Positions 25,120-33,650 of a stretch of DNA of 64,000 nt are shown here, in pieces. The stretch comes from Azomonas tarimensis (lineage in GTDB: Bacteria; Pseudomonadota; Gammaproteobacteria; Pseudomonadales; Pseudomonadaceae). The position numbers were made by a program, and so were the translations under genes. The notes under the pieces are model-generated. The model saw nothing but the letters and a program-made list of their open reading frames with translations. It was not told the DNA's origin and searched no databases. The stretch lies in NCBI RefSeq assembly GCF_042648805.1, contig NZ_JBHRXZ010000003.1, positions 1 through 64,000 on the forward strand. The letters are read 5' to 3'. Within the stretch, counting starts at the first letter, position 1; the number at the start of each line of letters is the position of its first letter.

Positions 25120-26462
25120 TCCGGCTGACGTGTCTTGTCCTGCTCGGACTGCTGCCGGCACTCGCCCAGGCGGCCGAACCCCTGACGCCCGACCAGTTGC
25201 TGCAACGCATCCGCAGCGAGCGCGCTGCCGAAGTCTCGGCCATGGCCGAGCGCGAACAGGCGTTCTTGCAGAACCACAGCGAACAGGCCCGGCTGCTGGC
25301 CGAAGCCAGGCAGGCGCTGGCCACCCAGCAGGCTGAATCCGAGCGGCTCAAGGCTGAGTTCGACCGGCAGGAAAGCGAGCTGGGCGAGCAGGAACAACTA
25401 CTCGCCCAGCGGGTAGGCCATCTGGGTGAGCTGTTCGGGGTGGTCCGCCAGAGCGCCGGTGACATCGCCGGTCAATGGCGCGACAGTCTGCTGAACGTGC
25501 AGTATCGCGAGCGCCTGCAACGGCTCACCGCGCTGGCGGAAAGCCGGGCCTTGCCATCGGCAGAGAACCTCGACGATTTCTGGATGACCCTGCTCGAAGA
25601 CCTGGCCGCCAGTGGCCGTGTCGAGCAGGTCACGCTGCCGGTGGTGGCCAGCGACGGTCGCCGCACCGAAACCCCGGTGTTGCGGGTCGGGGCCTTTTCT
25701 GCCTTCGCCGGCAATACCTTCCTGCGCTACGACGCCGACACCGGCGAGCTCCTGGCGCCGCCCCGGCAGCCGGGCGGTGCCGGTCAGGTCGAGGACTACC
25801 GGCGCAGCAGCGCGGCCCTTGCCGCCCTGCCGATGGATCCCACCCGCGGTACCCTGCTGGCGCAGTTGCAGCGTCAGCCCATGCTCTGGGATCGCATCCA
25901 GCAAGGGGGGCTGGTGGGGTGGGTAATTCTCGCCCTGGGGTTCGTCGGTCTGGCCCTGGCCGTCGTGCGGCTGGTCTATCTGGCCGGTGTCCAGCGCAAG
26001 GTTTCCAGCCAGGCGCAAGCGTTGGCGACTCCGCGCGATGACAACCCGCTCGGCCGGGTGATCGGTGTGCTCGGTCCGCAGCCTCAGTTGTCGGACCTGG
26101 AAACTCTCGAACTCAAGCTCGACGAAGCGATCCTGCAGGAAACCCCGCCGCTGGAGCGCGGCCAAGGGCTGCTCAAGCTGCTCGCGGCGGTGGCGCCGCT
26201 GCTTGGCCTGCTGGGTACCGTGACCGGCATGATCGTCACCTTCCAGGCGATCACCCAGGCGGGCGGGGGCGATTCGCGATTGATGGCCGATGGCATCTCG
26301 CAGGCGCTGGTCACCACAGTGCTCGGCCTGGTCGTGGCAATACCGCTGCTGTTCCTGCACAGCCTCCTGGCCAGCCGCAGCAAGGCGCTGATCCAGCTGC
26401 TGGAGCAACAGAGTGCCGGGCTGATGGCGCTGCATCTGTCAGGAACGTCCCGTCGTGACTGA
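25116..26462 (+). CDS. TtpC-like MotA/TolQ/ExbB protein with periplasmic extension
   Basis: A 448-residue protein with a signal peptide, a periplasmic coiled-coil region (about residues 20-110), a folded region, and a C-terminal MotA/TolQ/ExbB domain with three membrane helices (about 267-290 and two after residue 350, including LLGLLGTVTGMIVTF). This fused layout is that of TtpC, the extra ExbB-like part of TonB2 systems. It overlaps the DUF3450 gene by 4 bases and exbB by 8. Confidence 0.88.
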   Translation: MIRLTCLVLLGLLPALAQAAEPLTPDQLLQRIRSERAAEVSAMAEREQAFLQNHSEQARLLAEARQALATQQAESERLKAEFDRQESELGEQEQLLAQRVGHLGELFGVVRQSAGDIAGQWRDSLLNVQYRERLQRLTALAESRALPSAENLDDFWMTLLEDLAASGRVEQVTLPVVASDGRRTETPVLRVGAFSAFAGNTFLRYDADTGELLAPPRQPGGAGQVEDYRRSSAALAALPMDPTRGTLLAQLQRQPMLWDRIQQGGLVGWVILALGFVGLALAVVRLVYLAGVQRKVSSQAQALATPRDDNPLGRVIGVLGPQPQLSDLETLELKLDEAILQETPPLERGQGLLKLLAAVAPLLGLLGTVTGMIVTFQAITQAGGGDSRLMADGISQALVTTVLGLVVAIPLLFLHSLLASRSKALIQLLEQQSAGLMALHLSGTSRRD

Positions 26463-27000
26463 CTTGCGCGCCTTTGGCCTGGTCCTGGTCGATGGCGGCT
26501 ATGCGCTGCTCGACTTCATGGCTGCCGGGGGCGTGGTGATGTGGGCACTGGCGGTGCTCTGCGTGGCCTACTGGACGCTGGTGTTCGAGCGGCTCTGGTT
26601 CATGCGCCGGGTCTTTCCCCGCTGGGCAGCCGCGCGTCGCCAGACCTGGGAGCGGCTGCACCCGCTTTCCGGAGGCTGGCAGCGTTCGGTGCGCAGCCTC
26701 TGGCTGGCCGAGGCACGCCAGCAACTGGCCGCGCCACTGCGTTTTGGCAAGGCGCTGGTAACGCTTTACCCGCTGTTCGGCCTGCTCGGCACCGTGACCG
26801 GAATGATTGCCGTGTTCGACGTGCTGTCCTTGAGCGGCACGGGAAATCCCAGGGGCATGGCCGCTGGCGTGTGGCAGGCCACCCTGCCGACCATGGCCGG
26901 GATGGTGCTGGCTATCAGCGGCCTCTTCAGCCTGGCCCATCTCGAGCGGATCGCTCATCGGTCTCTCGAGCGGCTGGCTGACCAGCTGCGTCATGATTGA
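26455..27000 (+). CDS. exbB: ExbB-type proton-channel subunit (TonB2 system)
   Basis: A 181-residue MotA/TolQ/ExbB protein with three membrane helices; the central block LFGLLGTVTGMIAVFDVLS is the family signature. With ExbD it forms the proton-driven stator that energises TonB. It is the short ExbB2 type, between the TtpC-like gene and exbD. GTG at 26455 overlaps the upstream gene. Confidence 0.9.
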   Translation: MTDLRAFGLVLVDGGYALLDFMAAGGVVMWALAVLCVAYWTLVFERLWFMRRVFPRWAAARRQTWERLHPLSGGWQRSVRSLWLAEARQQLAAPLRFGKALVTLYPLFGLLGTVTGMIAVFDVLSLSGTGNPRGMAAGVWQATLPTMAGMVLAISGLFSLAHLERIAHRSLERLADQLRHD

Positions 27001-27010
27001 GGAATAGCCC

Positions 27011-27424
27011 ATGCGCATGCGCCGTCACAGTCTTCAGCAGGAAGAAGAAACCGGAATCGATCTCACGCCGATGCTCGACGTGGTGTTCATCATGCTGATC
27101 TTCTTTATCGTCACCAGTACCTTCATGCGCGAGGCCGGAGTCGAGGTCCAGCGTCCCCAGGCGGACACCGCCAGCGCCCAGGACGCAGGCAACATTTTCA
27201 TCGCGGTCACGGCCGATGGCCAGATCTGGATCGACAAGCAGGCCGTCGACGCTCGCAGCGTGCGGGCACACGTCGAGCGTTTGCGGGTCGACCAGCCCGA
27301 CGGTGCAGTGGTCGTCCAGGCCGACGAGGATGCGCGCACCGGCCTGGTGGTCCAGGTGATGGATCAGGCCCGATTGGCGGGTGTTCGTGACGTGGCCCTG
27401 GCGGCCACCGCAGGCGGGCGCTGA
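27011..27424 (+). CDS. exbD: ExbD-type stator subunit (TonB2 system)
   Basis: A 137-residue protein with one N-terminal membrane helix and the ExbD signature IDLTPMLDVVFIMLIFFIV, including the conserved Asp in LDVVF thought to carry protons. The C-terminal periplasmic domain is complete. It overlaps tonB by one base (TGATG). Confidence 0.93.
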   Translation: MRMRRHSLQQEEETGIDLTPMLDVVFIMLIFFIVTSTFMREAGVEVQRPQADTASAQDAGNIFIAVTADGQIWIDKQAVDARSVRAHVERLRVDQPDGAVVVQADEDARTGLVVQVMDQARLAGVRDVALAATAGGR

Positions 27425-28164
27425 TGAGCACGGCGCAGGCTGGCTTGCGGCCGGTCCGCCTGGGGCTGTCGTTTCTGGCCGCCTGCGCGACGGCCCTGGG
27501 CCTGTTCGTGCTGATGCTGGCGATGGTCATGCCGCCGAGAGCCAAGGCTCCCGAGGATCCTCTTGCGGTGGCCAACTTCGTGCGCATGGACGGTCGCCAG
27601 GAGAGCGCCGCGACGCGCAGCAGGCAGCAGGCGCCACAACCGCCTCAACAGCAGACCCCGCAGCCGCCCACACCGCCAATGCCGACCGCGGCCGCGCCCC
27701 AGGCAAATCTGCCGCAGCTCGATATGCAATTGCCAAGCATCGACGCCAACATCTCGGTGGCGGCTGCGCCGACCCCCAGCCTCTCCGGCCTGACCGCTCA
27801 GGTGGCCCCGTCTTCCGCGCCAGCGCCCAGCGCACCGGCAGCAGCGCCCAGCGTGGCCGAGGCCGCGCCGGCCGGCGGCGCGCCAGGCGGTCCCGAGCAC
27901 GAGGTGGTGCCACTCAACGACGTGCGTCCGCAATATCCGGTGAGAGCCCAGCAGCGGGGGATCGAGGGGCATATCAAGCTGGCCTTCACCATCACCCCTG
28001 AAGGCCGCGTGGAAAACATCCGGGTGATCGAGGCGTCGCCGCCCAATACCTTCGACCGTGAAGCGCGGCGGGCGGCGGCCCGCTGGCGTTTCGCGCCGCG
28101 TACCGAGAACGGCCAGCCGGTGGCGCGCGAAGCGGTCAAGACCCTGCAATTCCGTTTGCAATGA
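27424..28164 (+). CDS. tonB: TonB-family energy transducer (TonB2 type)
   Basis: A 246-residue TonB protein: N-terminal anchor (about residues 15-38), a Pro/Gln/Ala-rich periplasmic spacer (about 60-160), and a C-terminal TonB domain containing RPQYPVRAQQRGIEGHIKL and the RWRFAPRTENG ending. It transmits energy from ExbBD to outer-membrane receptors. No TonB-dependent receptor gene lies in the window, so the partner is unknown. Confidence 0.93.
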   Translation: MSTAQAGLRPVRLGLSFLAACATALGLFVLMLAMVMPPRAKAPEDPLAVANFVRMDGRQESAATRSRQQAPQPPQQQTPQPPTPPMPTAAAPQANLPQLDMQLPSIDANISVAAAPTPSLSGLTAQVAPSSAPAPSAPAAAPSVAEAAPAGGAPGGPEHEVVPLNDVRPQYPVRAQQRGIEGHIKLAFTITPEGRVENIRVIEASPPNTFDREARRAAARWRFAPRTENGQPVAREAVKTLQFRLQ

Positions 28165-29267
28165 GGATCCTGAGAATGAGGCGCATGCTGCTGGTGTTAC
28201 TCCTTGCCGCGGGGCCGCTGCAGGCCGCGCAGAGTATCGATCCGGTCGTGTTCCAGGCGCTGCAGGAGGCGCAGCGCGCGCAGCAGAAGGGCGATTATGG
28301 CGCGGCGCGCCGCTCGCTGGAGAAGACTTCGCCGCGTGAGGGTAGCCTCGAGGACGCGCTGATCTGCCGCAGCCGTGGCTACCTGGCCTGGGCCGAGGGC
28401 GATAATCGGCGCGCGCTGGAGTGGCTGGAGAAGTCCTATGCCACCGGCAAGCTGGACGACCAGGCGCAGGCCGAGGAGCGCCTCAACCTGGCCCGCCTGA
28501 ATCTGGTCGAGGGTCGTTATCGGCGGGTGGTCAAGCTGCTCTCGCCGCTGCCGGAGAAAGCCCCGGAGGAACAGCTGAAAATGCTCGTTCAGGCCTATCA
28601 GGGGCTCGCACAGCATGACCGGGCGTTGCCGCTGGCCGAGCGCTATGTGCGAGCCAACCCCAATGCCGAAGACACCTGGCTGCAGTTGCTGGTGGCGGGC
28701 AATGCCAGTCTCAAGCGCTATGCGGAGGCGGAGCGCTGGCAGCGTCAGTTGCTGCTGCGCACGCCTGATCAGACCAGGGCCTGGTGGCAGCTCGCCGGGC
28801 TGCAACAGATGGCTGGCGAAGAGCAGCGCGCCCTGGCTACCCTGCGTACGGCAAGGACCAAGGGACTGAACTTCACCGAAGGCGAGCTGGACAATCTGGT
28901 GCTGATGGCCAGTGCGGCCGAGCAACCCTGGCAGGGCGCGCGGTTGCTCGAAGGCATGATCGCCGAAGGCCTGCTGCAGCTGTCCCCGGCTCGCCAGGAG
29001 CGCCTGGGTGTGCTCTGGTGGCAGGCACGCGAACGTGCCCGGGCCGCCAGCGCCTATCGTGAGCTGGCCGGCAGGACCGGGCAGGCGGGGCACTGGATGA
29101 ACGTCGCCCAGCTGGAGCTGGAGCAAGCCAACTGGCGGGCCGGTCTTGATGCATTGGGACAGGCGGAGCGGGCCGGGGCTGATCACCAGACGGTGCGCGA
29201 CTGGCGCCAGTGGGCCGAAAGCGAGATGGGCATGGACAAACTGCCCCAGTTCGCTCAACGTCCGTGA
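28161..29267 (+). CDS. TPR-repeat protein ending the TonB2 operon
   Basis: A 368-residue exported protein: signal peptide ending near LQAAQ, then several tetratricopeptide-type helical repeats (for example QGLAQHDRALPLAERYVRAN). Its ATG overlaps the tonB stop by 4 bases; a second ATG at 28176 has a better-spaced GAGGAT. TPR proteins close many TonB2 clusters and help bridge to outer-membrane receptors (TtpD-like role), which is the likely job here. Confidence 0.8.
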   Translation: MRILRMRRMLLVLLLAAGPLQAAQSIDPVVFQALQEAQRAQQKGDYGAARRSLEKTSPREGSLEDALICRSRGYLAWAEGDNRRALEWLEKSYATGKLDDQAQAEERLNLARLNLVEGRYRRVVKLLSPLPEKAPEEQLKMLVQAYQGLAQHDRALPLAERYVRANPNAEDTWLQLLVAGNASLKRYAEAERWQRQLLLRTPDQTRAWWQLAGLQQMAGEEQRALATLRTARTKGLNFTEGELDNLVLMASAAEQPWQGARLLEGMIAEGLLQLSPARQERLGVLWWQARERARAASAYRELAGRTGQAGHWMNVAQLELEQANWRAGLDALGQAERAGADHQTVRDWRQWAESEMGMDKLPQFAQRP

Positions 29268-29274
29268 GCCGATC

Positions 29275-29628
29275 ATGATTCGTATTCGAGGACGGATCGG
29301 CAATTGGCCGGTCGATCTGGAAGTCGACCTGGACGCCAGTGACTGGGCGCAGCTGGGCAAGGACCTCTCAGCGGTCGAAGCTGGGCCAACCGAGGCGGAC
29401 GCGACCGCTGCGCCCCGGTCGAGTCCGGGTAACGACCCGCTCTGGCAGGCTGCGCAGGATCTTCTTCGCGAGGCCGGCGAACTCAGCGGCCCGGCCTTGC
29501 TCGAGCAATTCGAGCCGCTGACGGGCAACATGGCGGCCGCCAAGCGCCTGCTGGTGCGTCTGCGGCATTGCCCGCAGGTGCGGATCCAGCAAGACGGGGA
29601 GACGCCGCTGTACCGCTGGACAGGATGA
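29275..29628 (+). CDS. Small conserved protein of unknown function
   Basis: A 117-residue soluble protein starting MIRIRGRIGNWPVDLEVDL, 7 bases after the TPR gene. The N-terminal 35 residues look like a beta-rich unit. The remainder, after a short linker, is helical with a Leu-rich stretch (ALLEQFEPLTGNMAAAKRLL). I recognise no domain. Position suggests co-transcription with the TonB2 operon, but the gene may belong to the core genome independently. Confidence 0.7.
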   Translation: MIRIRGRIGNWPVDLEVDLDASDWAQLGKDLSAVEAGPTEADATAAPRSSPGNDPLWQAAQDLLREAGELSGPALLEQFEPLTGNMAAAKRLLVRLRHCPQVRIQQDGETPLYRWTG

Positions 29629-29660
29629 GCGCCACCACCTTACTGGCCAGCGGCAGGTCT

Positions 29661-30530
29661 TCAATAGATGGCCTGGTACAACCTGCGACGGTAGCTGGTG
29701 ACCAGTGGGTGATCGTTGCCCAGCAGATCGAATACCTGCAATAGCGTCTTGTGTGGTAGCCCGTCGCCGTAGCTCCGGTTGCGCACGAAGAGCTTCAGCA
29801 AGGCATCCAGCGCCGCTTCGTGTTGCTGTCGCGCCAGTTGCTGGATGGCCAGCTGATAGGCAGCCTCGTCGTCTTCGGGGTCTTGCGCGACGCGTGATTT
29901 GAGCAGGGCAACCTCAGGCAAGTCGCCGGCCTGGCGCAGGAATGTCAGCTGCGCACGCGCCCCCGCCAAGGTCTGCTTGTGCTCGTCGCCCTTTATCGCG
30001 TCGAGCACCAGTTCCGCCTCGCCCAGCTCGCCGCGTTCGGCCAGGCAGCGGGCGTAGAGCAACAGGGCCCCGGCGTGTTCATTGTTTTCGGTCAGGATGT
30101 CCTTGAGCAGCTGTTCCGCTTCGCCAAAGCGAGCTGCGTCAAACAGCGCCTGGGCACTTTCAAGCGGGTCGCCCGCTGCGGATGCAGGTAATTGGACATG
30201 TGGCTCGAGCAGGGCGCGAATCGCCGATTCAGGTTGCGCGCCAGCGAAGCCGTCCACCGGCTGGCCGTCACGAAACAGCACCACGGTCGGCAGGCTGCGG
30301 ATGCCAAAACGCATCACCACGTCCTGTTCCAGATCGCAATTGACCTTGGCGAGCAGCAGCTCGCCCTGATACTCCTCGGCAATCCTGGCGAGCAGGGGCA
30401 TCAGCGCCTTGCAGGGCGCGCACCATTCCGCCCAGAAGTCGACCAGCACGGGCTTGTGGAAGGAATTCTCGATGACCAGCTGTTCGAAGTTGGCATCGTT
30501 GACGTCATAGATGAAGGAAGACTGGCTCAT
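29661..30530 (-). CDS. ybbN: YbbN/CnoX-type thioredoxin with TPR domain
   Basis: A 289-residue protein with an N-terminal thioredoxin fold and a C-terminal TPR region (from about residue 120). The active site reads WCAPC (Cys37, Cys40) rather than the WCGPC of thioredoxin; both cysteines are present, unlike E. coli CnoX which has SxxC. Family members act as chaperone-like holdases and redox partners for GroEL and DnaK. The start at 30530 gives the thioredoxin fold its usual N-terminus. Confidence 0.9.
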   Translation of the reverse strand: MSQSSFIYDVNDANFEQLVIENSFHKPVLVDFWAEWCAPCKALMPLLARIAEEYQGELLLAKVNCDLEQDVVMRFGIRSLPTVVLFRDGQPVDGFAGAQPESAIRALLEPHVQLPASAAGDPLESAQALFDAARFGEAEQLLKDILTENNEHAGALLLYARCLAERGELGEAELVLDAIKGDEHKQTLAGARAQLTFLRQAGDLPEVALLKSRVAQDPEDDEAAYQLAIQQLARQQHEAALDALLKLFVRNRSYGDGLPHKTLLQVFDLLGNDHPLVTSYRRRLYQAIY

Positions 30531-30608
30531 CGGTAATCGGCACCGGATCGGTAGGTGATGTCCATGGTAAGTGGGGGCGCCGCTGTCGGGAAGCAAGGGC
30601 GCGCGGAG

Positions 30609-31121
30609 CTATATCGGCCAGTCTGCCAGAGAGCGGTAACGAACTCCTGCAGCGGTGTCCTGCGAGTGATAGAGGGCGAAGCGATCGACTTGCCATGCCA
30701 GCACTGGCGAAGCGCCTTCGGGTCTCGCATCGGCCTGGCGATAGAGCGTCAGGTGGGGGCGAAATTCCTGGCGATCGTAGTCCACCCCGGCCTCCGCCAG
30801 CGCTTCCCGCAGCCCGGTGGCCAGTTGCAGGAGAGCGGCCGGCGCATCGCTCGGCTCGAGCCAGAGCACGCCACCGGCGGTGAGCCCCAGTCGCTCCAGG
30901 CGCAGCTCGAAGGGTTCGGTCCGGAGCGCTCCGGCAAGGGTGCGCAGGGACGCCAGGCGTGCGGCGGGTTGGCGGCCAAGAAAGGCGAGGGTGACGTGCA
31001 GGTTGTCCTGCGCCACCGATCGACCTGGCTGCCTCGCCAGACTGTTTCGCCAGGCCGTTATCCGCTCGGCCTCGGCCGGTGGGCAGGGCAAGGCGAAGAA
31101 CAGGCGCAGCCCGTCAGTCAT
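30609..31121 (-). CDS. thpR: RNA 2',3'-cyclic phosphodiesterase ThpR
   Basis: A 170-residue 2H-phosphoesterase (2'-5' RNA-ligase-like). The two catalytic HxTx motifs are HVTL at residues 42-45 and HLTL at 123-126, with conserved spacing. ThpR opens 2',3'-cyclic phosphates on RNA ends. It stands alone on the minus strand between ybbN and a lipoprotein gene. Confidence 0.9.
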   Translation of the reverse strand: MTDGLRLFFALPCPPAEAERITAWRNSLARQPGRSVAQDNLHVTLAFLGRQPAARLASLRTLAGALRTEPFELRLERLGLTAGGVLWLEPSDAPAALLQLATGLREALAEAGVDYDRQEFRPHLTLYRQADARPEGASPVLAWQVDRFALYHSQDTAAGVRYRSLADWPI

Positions 31122-31161
31122 GCAGGCTGCGCCTCGACGCTCGCCCAGCGACCGCGCTCGA

Positions 31162-31596
31162 TCATGGCTGCACGCGCAACTGGCCGATCGATTGGCTCGC
31201 CGAGCTGGCGAGGCTACGGGGCGGCAGCTGAAGGATCAATTGGCCGCGCTGGGTCACCCGTCCGCGCAGTTCCACGGGGCGGTCGGCGGCAAAGCTATCC
31301 GGATTGAACTGCAGGAGAAACGGCAACTCGTCGCCGTCACCCTGCAGCCGCAGGTTGGCCAGCAAGCGCTCCGGGCGACGGCCCTGACCCACCTGCAGCA
31401 GGGCCAATTCCACCTCGGCGCCTGCCGGGACACCCAGCAGGCTGCCACTGATGGCGTTCAGGCTGGCAGCCTGGGGGTCCTGGCCGACAGGGCCGGTCAC
31501 GGTGGCGGGCGCAGCGGTGATCGCCTCGTCGGTCGGCGTCGTGCAGCCGGCAAGGAGTATGAGCAAGGCAGGGAAAAGAGCGAAACGCAGGGGCAC
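31162..31596 (-). CDS. YbaY-family lipoprotein
   Basis: A 144-residue predicted lipoprotein. Starting from GTG at 31596, with GAGAGG about 7 bases upstream, the first 17 residues form a signal with lipobox LAGC, and the rest is a beta-rich domain of the YbaY/META-like type (repeated AEVELALLQV-like strands). The longer upstream reading overlaps nrdR and lacks a signal peptide, so GTG is preferred. Function unknown; probably anchored in the outer membrane, since no Asp follows the lipidated Cys. Confidence 0.75.
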   Translation of the reverse strand: MPLRFALFPALLILLAGCTTPTDEAITAAPATVTGPVGQDPQAASLNAISGSLLGVPAGAEVELALLQVGQGRRPERLLANLRLQGDGDELPFLLQFNPDSFAADRPVELRGRVTQRGQLILQLPPRSLASSASQSIGQLRVQP

Positions 31597-31738
31597 GGCA
31601 GACCTCTCGACCAGTGGGCAGGGGCGTTTTGTATAGCAGCAAGCCGTGCGCCTGTCTCGCGCCGCTCGGCGGCAGGTGATCGCCCATGGCAGAAGTGGAT
31701 GCGCTAAGATGGCGATCTCTACAAGGATCGCTTCCAGC

Positions 31739-32203
31739 ATGCACTGTCCATTCTGCGCTGCCAACGATACCAAGGTGATCGATTCGCGCCTGGTCGCCGA
31801 GGGCGACCAGGTACGCCGGCGGCGTGAATGCGTCGCCTGCGGCGAACGCTTCACGACCTTCGAGACTGCCGAGCTGGTCCTGCCCCGGCTGATCAAGCAG
31901 GACGGCAGCCGGCAGCCATTCGATGAAGAGAAGCTGCGCGGCGGCATGCAGCGCGCACTGGAAAAGCGGCCGGTCAGCGTCGAGCGTCTGGAGGCGGCAA
32001 TCGCCCATATCAAACATCGGTTGCGGGCCACTGGAGAGCGGGAGGTCAAGTCGCGTGTGCTGGGCGAACTGGTGATGGCCGAGCTACAGAAGCTCGACGA
32101 GGTCGCCTACATTCGCTTTGCCTCGGTGTATCGCCGGTTCCAGGATCTGAGCGAGTTCCGCGACGAAATCGATCGGCTCTCCCGCGAGCCGGGCAAGAGC
32201 TGA
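31739..32203 (+). CDS. nrdR: Transcriptional repressor NrdR
   Basis: NrdR represses ribonucleotide reductase operons when dATP binds. The 154-residue protein has an N-terminal zinc ribbon (Cys3, Cys6, Cys31, Cys34) and an ATP-cone domain from about residue 49. The start at 31739 places the CPFC motif at the N-terminus as in the family. Its stop overlaps the ribD ATG (TGATG), the usual Pseudomonas arrangement. Confidence 0.97.
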   Translation: MHCPFCAANDTKVIDSRLVAEGDQVRRRRECVACGERFTTFETAELVLPRLIKQDGSRQPFDEEKLRGGMQRALEKRPVSVERLEAAIAHIKHRLRATGEREVKSRVLGELVMAELQKLDEVAYIRFASVYRRFQDLSEFRDEIDRLSREPGKS

Positions 32204-33306
32204 TGCACCCGCTCGACCACGCCTTCATGGCGCAGGCCTTGCAGCTGGCGCGCCAGGGTCTCTATTCCACCCATCCCAACCCCCGGGTCGGCTGCGTAGT
32301 GGTGGCTCAGGGTGAGGTGGTGGGCGAGGGCTGGCATGTGCGCGCCGGCGAGCCGCACGCCGAAGTTCATGCACTGCGCCAGGCCGGTGAGCGCGCACGC
32401 GGAGCAACGGCGTACGTGACCCTGGAGCCATGCAGCCATTACGGCCGCACGCCACCCTGCGCCGAAGCGCTGGTGCAGGCCAGGGTCGGCCGCGTCGTCA
32501 CTGCGATGCAGGATCCCAACCCGCTGGTGGCGGGGCGAGGATTGCAGCGGCTGCGCGAGGCGGGGATCGAGGTCACCTGTGGCGTGCTGGAAGGCGAGGC
32601 GCTGGCGTTGAATGCCGGCTTCGTCAAGCGAATGAAGACCGGATTGCCCTACGTGCGGGTCAAGCTGGCCATGAGCCTTGACGGGCGCACCGCCATGGCC
32701 AGCGGCGAGAGCCAGTGGATCACCGGTCCGGCGGCGCGGGCGGAGGTGCAGCGTTTGCGGGCAGGGTCCAGCGTAGTGCTCACCGGTGCCGACACGCTGC
32801 TGGCCGATGCCGCGCGGCTCACCGTCCGTGGCGAGGAGCTGGGGCTCGACGCCGAGCAGACAGCCCTGGCCCTGGCGCGCCCGCCGCTGCGGGTCCTGAT
32901 CGATGGCCGTTTGCGGGTGCCACTCGACGCGCCTTTTTTCCAGGCTGGCCCCGCACTCGTGGCGACCCGTCTTGATCCGCCCGATACCTACCGGGCCGCG
33001 GGGCTGGATGTGTTGACCCAGCCCGGCGGGCCTGGCCAGGTGGATCTGCAGGCCCTGCTTGGCGAGCTGGCCCGGCGCGGTGCCAACGAGGTGCTGGTCG
33101 AGGCGGGGCCGCGCCTGGCCGGTGCCTTCGCCCGGCTCGGGCTGGTGGACGAATATCGGATATTCATGGCGCCCAAGCTGCTCGGCTCCATCGCCCGTCC
33201 GCTGCTGGAGATGCCGCTGGAGCGCATGAGCGAGGCGCGCGAGCTGAGCATTATCGACGTCCGCTCCTTCGGCATGGACCTGTGCATCACCGCCTGCCCC
33301 CTCTGA
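32203..33306 (+). CDS. ribD: Bifunctional pyrimidine deaminase/reductase RibD
   Basis: RibD performs the second and third steps of riboflavin synthesis. The 367-residue protein has an N-terminal deaminase with zinc ligands in HAE (52-54) and PC...PC (Cys77, Cys86 in EPCSHYGRTPPC), and a C-terminal reductase beginning near VKLAMSLDGRTA. It overlaps nrdR. An FMN riboswitch follows, so the downstream rib genes are controlled separately. Confidence 0.97.
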   Translation: MHPLDHAFMAQALQLARQGLYSTHPNPRVGCVVVAQGEVVGEGWHVRAGEPHAEVHALRQAGERARGATAYVTLEPCSHYGRTPPCAEALVQARVGRVVTAMQDPNPLVAGRGLQRLREAGIEVTCGVLEGEALALNAGFVKRMKTGLPYVRVKLAMSLDGRTAMASGESQWITGPAARAEVQRLRAGSSVVLTGADTLLADAARLTVRGEELGLDAEQTALALARPPLRVLIDGRLRVPLDAPFFQAGPALVATRLDPPDTYRAAGLDVLTQPGGPGQVDLQALLGELARRGANEVLVEAGPRLAGAFARLGLVDEYRIFMAPKLLGSIARPLLEMPLERMSEARELSIIDVRSFGMDLCITACPL

Positions 33307-33376
33307 GCTGCCATCCCTGCTTTCCGCTGTCGTCCGATTGTGCTACAAACCTGCCGCTGGTCGCGTCGCGGCCGGT

Positions 33377-33511
33377 TACGTTCTCAGGGCGGGGTGAAAT
33401 TCCCCACCGGCGGTAATGGCACCCTGCCTAGCCCGCGAGCGCTTGCCTCGGCAAGGTCAGCAGACCCGGTGAGATCCCGGGGCCGACGGTCAGAGTCCGG
33501 ATGAGAGAGAG
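33377..33511 (+). ncRNA. FMN riboswitch (RFN element)
   Basis: The conserved RFN blocks occur in order: TTCTCAGGGCGGGGTG and CCCCACCGGCGGTAA at the 5' side, AGCCCGCGAGCGC, GCAGACCCGGTGA, GGCCGACGGTCAGAGTCCGG and the closing GATGAGAGAG. FMN binding folds the aptamer and turns off expression of the gene downstream, here ribE and probably ribB-ribH-nusB. The expression platform is described separately. Confidence 0.97.
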
Positions 33512-33568
33512 CGGGATCTCCGACACGCCCTTCGCGGGGTCGTGCGCAATCCCTATCGATCCGCAAGC

Positions 33569-33589
33569 CCTGTTTTCTTGAAAAACAGG
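33569..33589 (+). promoter_or_regulatory. Hairpin covering a Shine-Dalgarno sequence in the ribE leader
   Basis: Perfect 8-bp arms CCTGTTTT (33569-33576) and AAAACAGG (33582-33589) with a 5-base loop. The right arm includes most of AGGAG (33587-33591), so the hairpin can hide a ribosome-binding site. That suggests translational control by the riboswitch rather than termination; no T-run follows. AGGAG serves an ATG at 33600, not the ribE ATG at 33635. Confidence 0.6.
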
Positions 33590-33599
33590 AGTCTTCTTC

Positions 33600-33650
33600 A
33601 TGTATCGAACCATTCCTTGCGCCGGGGTGCAGCCATGTTCACCGGCATAA
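33600..33650 (+). CDS. Possible 16-residue leader ORF overlapping the ribE start
   Basis: ATG at 33600 lies 8 bases after AGGAG and opens MYRTIPCAGVQPCSPA, stopping at TAA (33648-33650), 13 bases inside ribE. The hairpin-masked Shine-Dalgarno sequence is spaced for this ATG. Translation of the small frame could open the ribE start by coupling. It may equally be a chance frame, with ribosomes starting only at the ribE ATG (GGGGTG upstream). Confidence 0.3.
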   Translation: MYRTIPCAGVQPCSPA

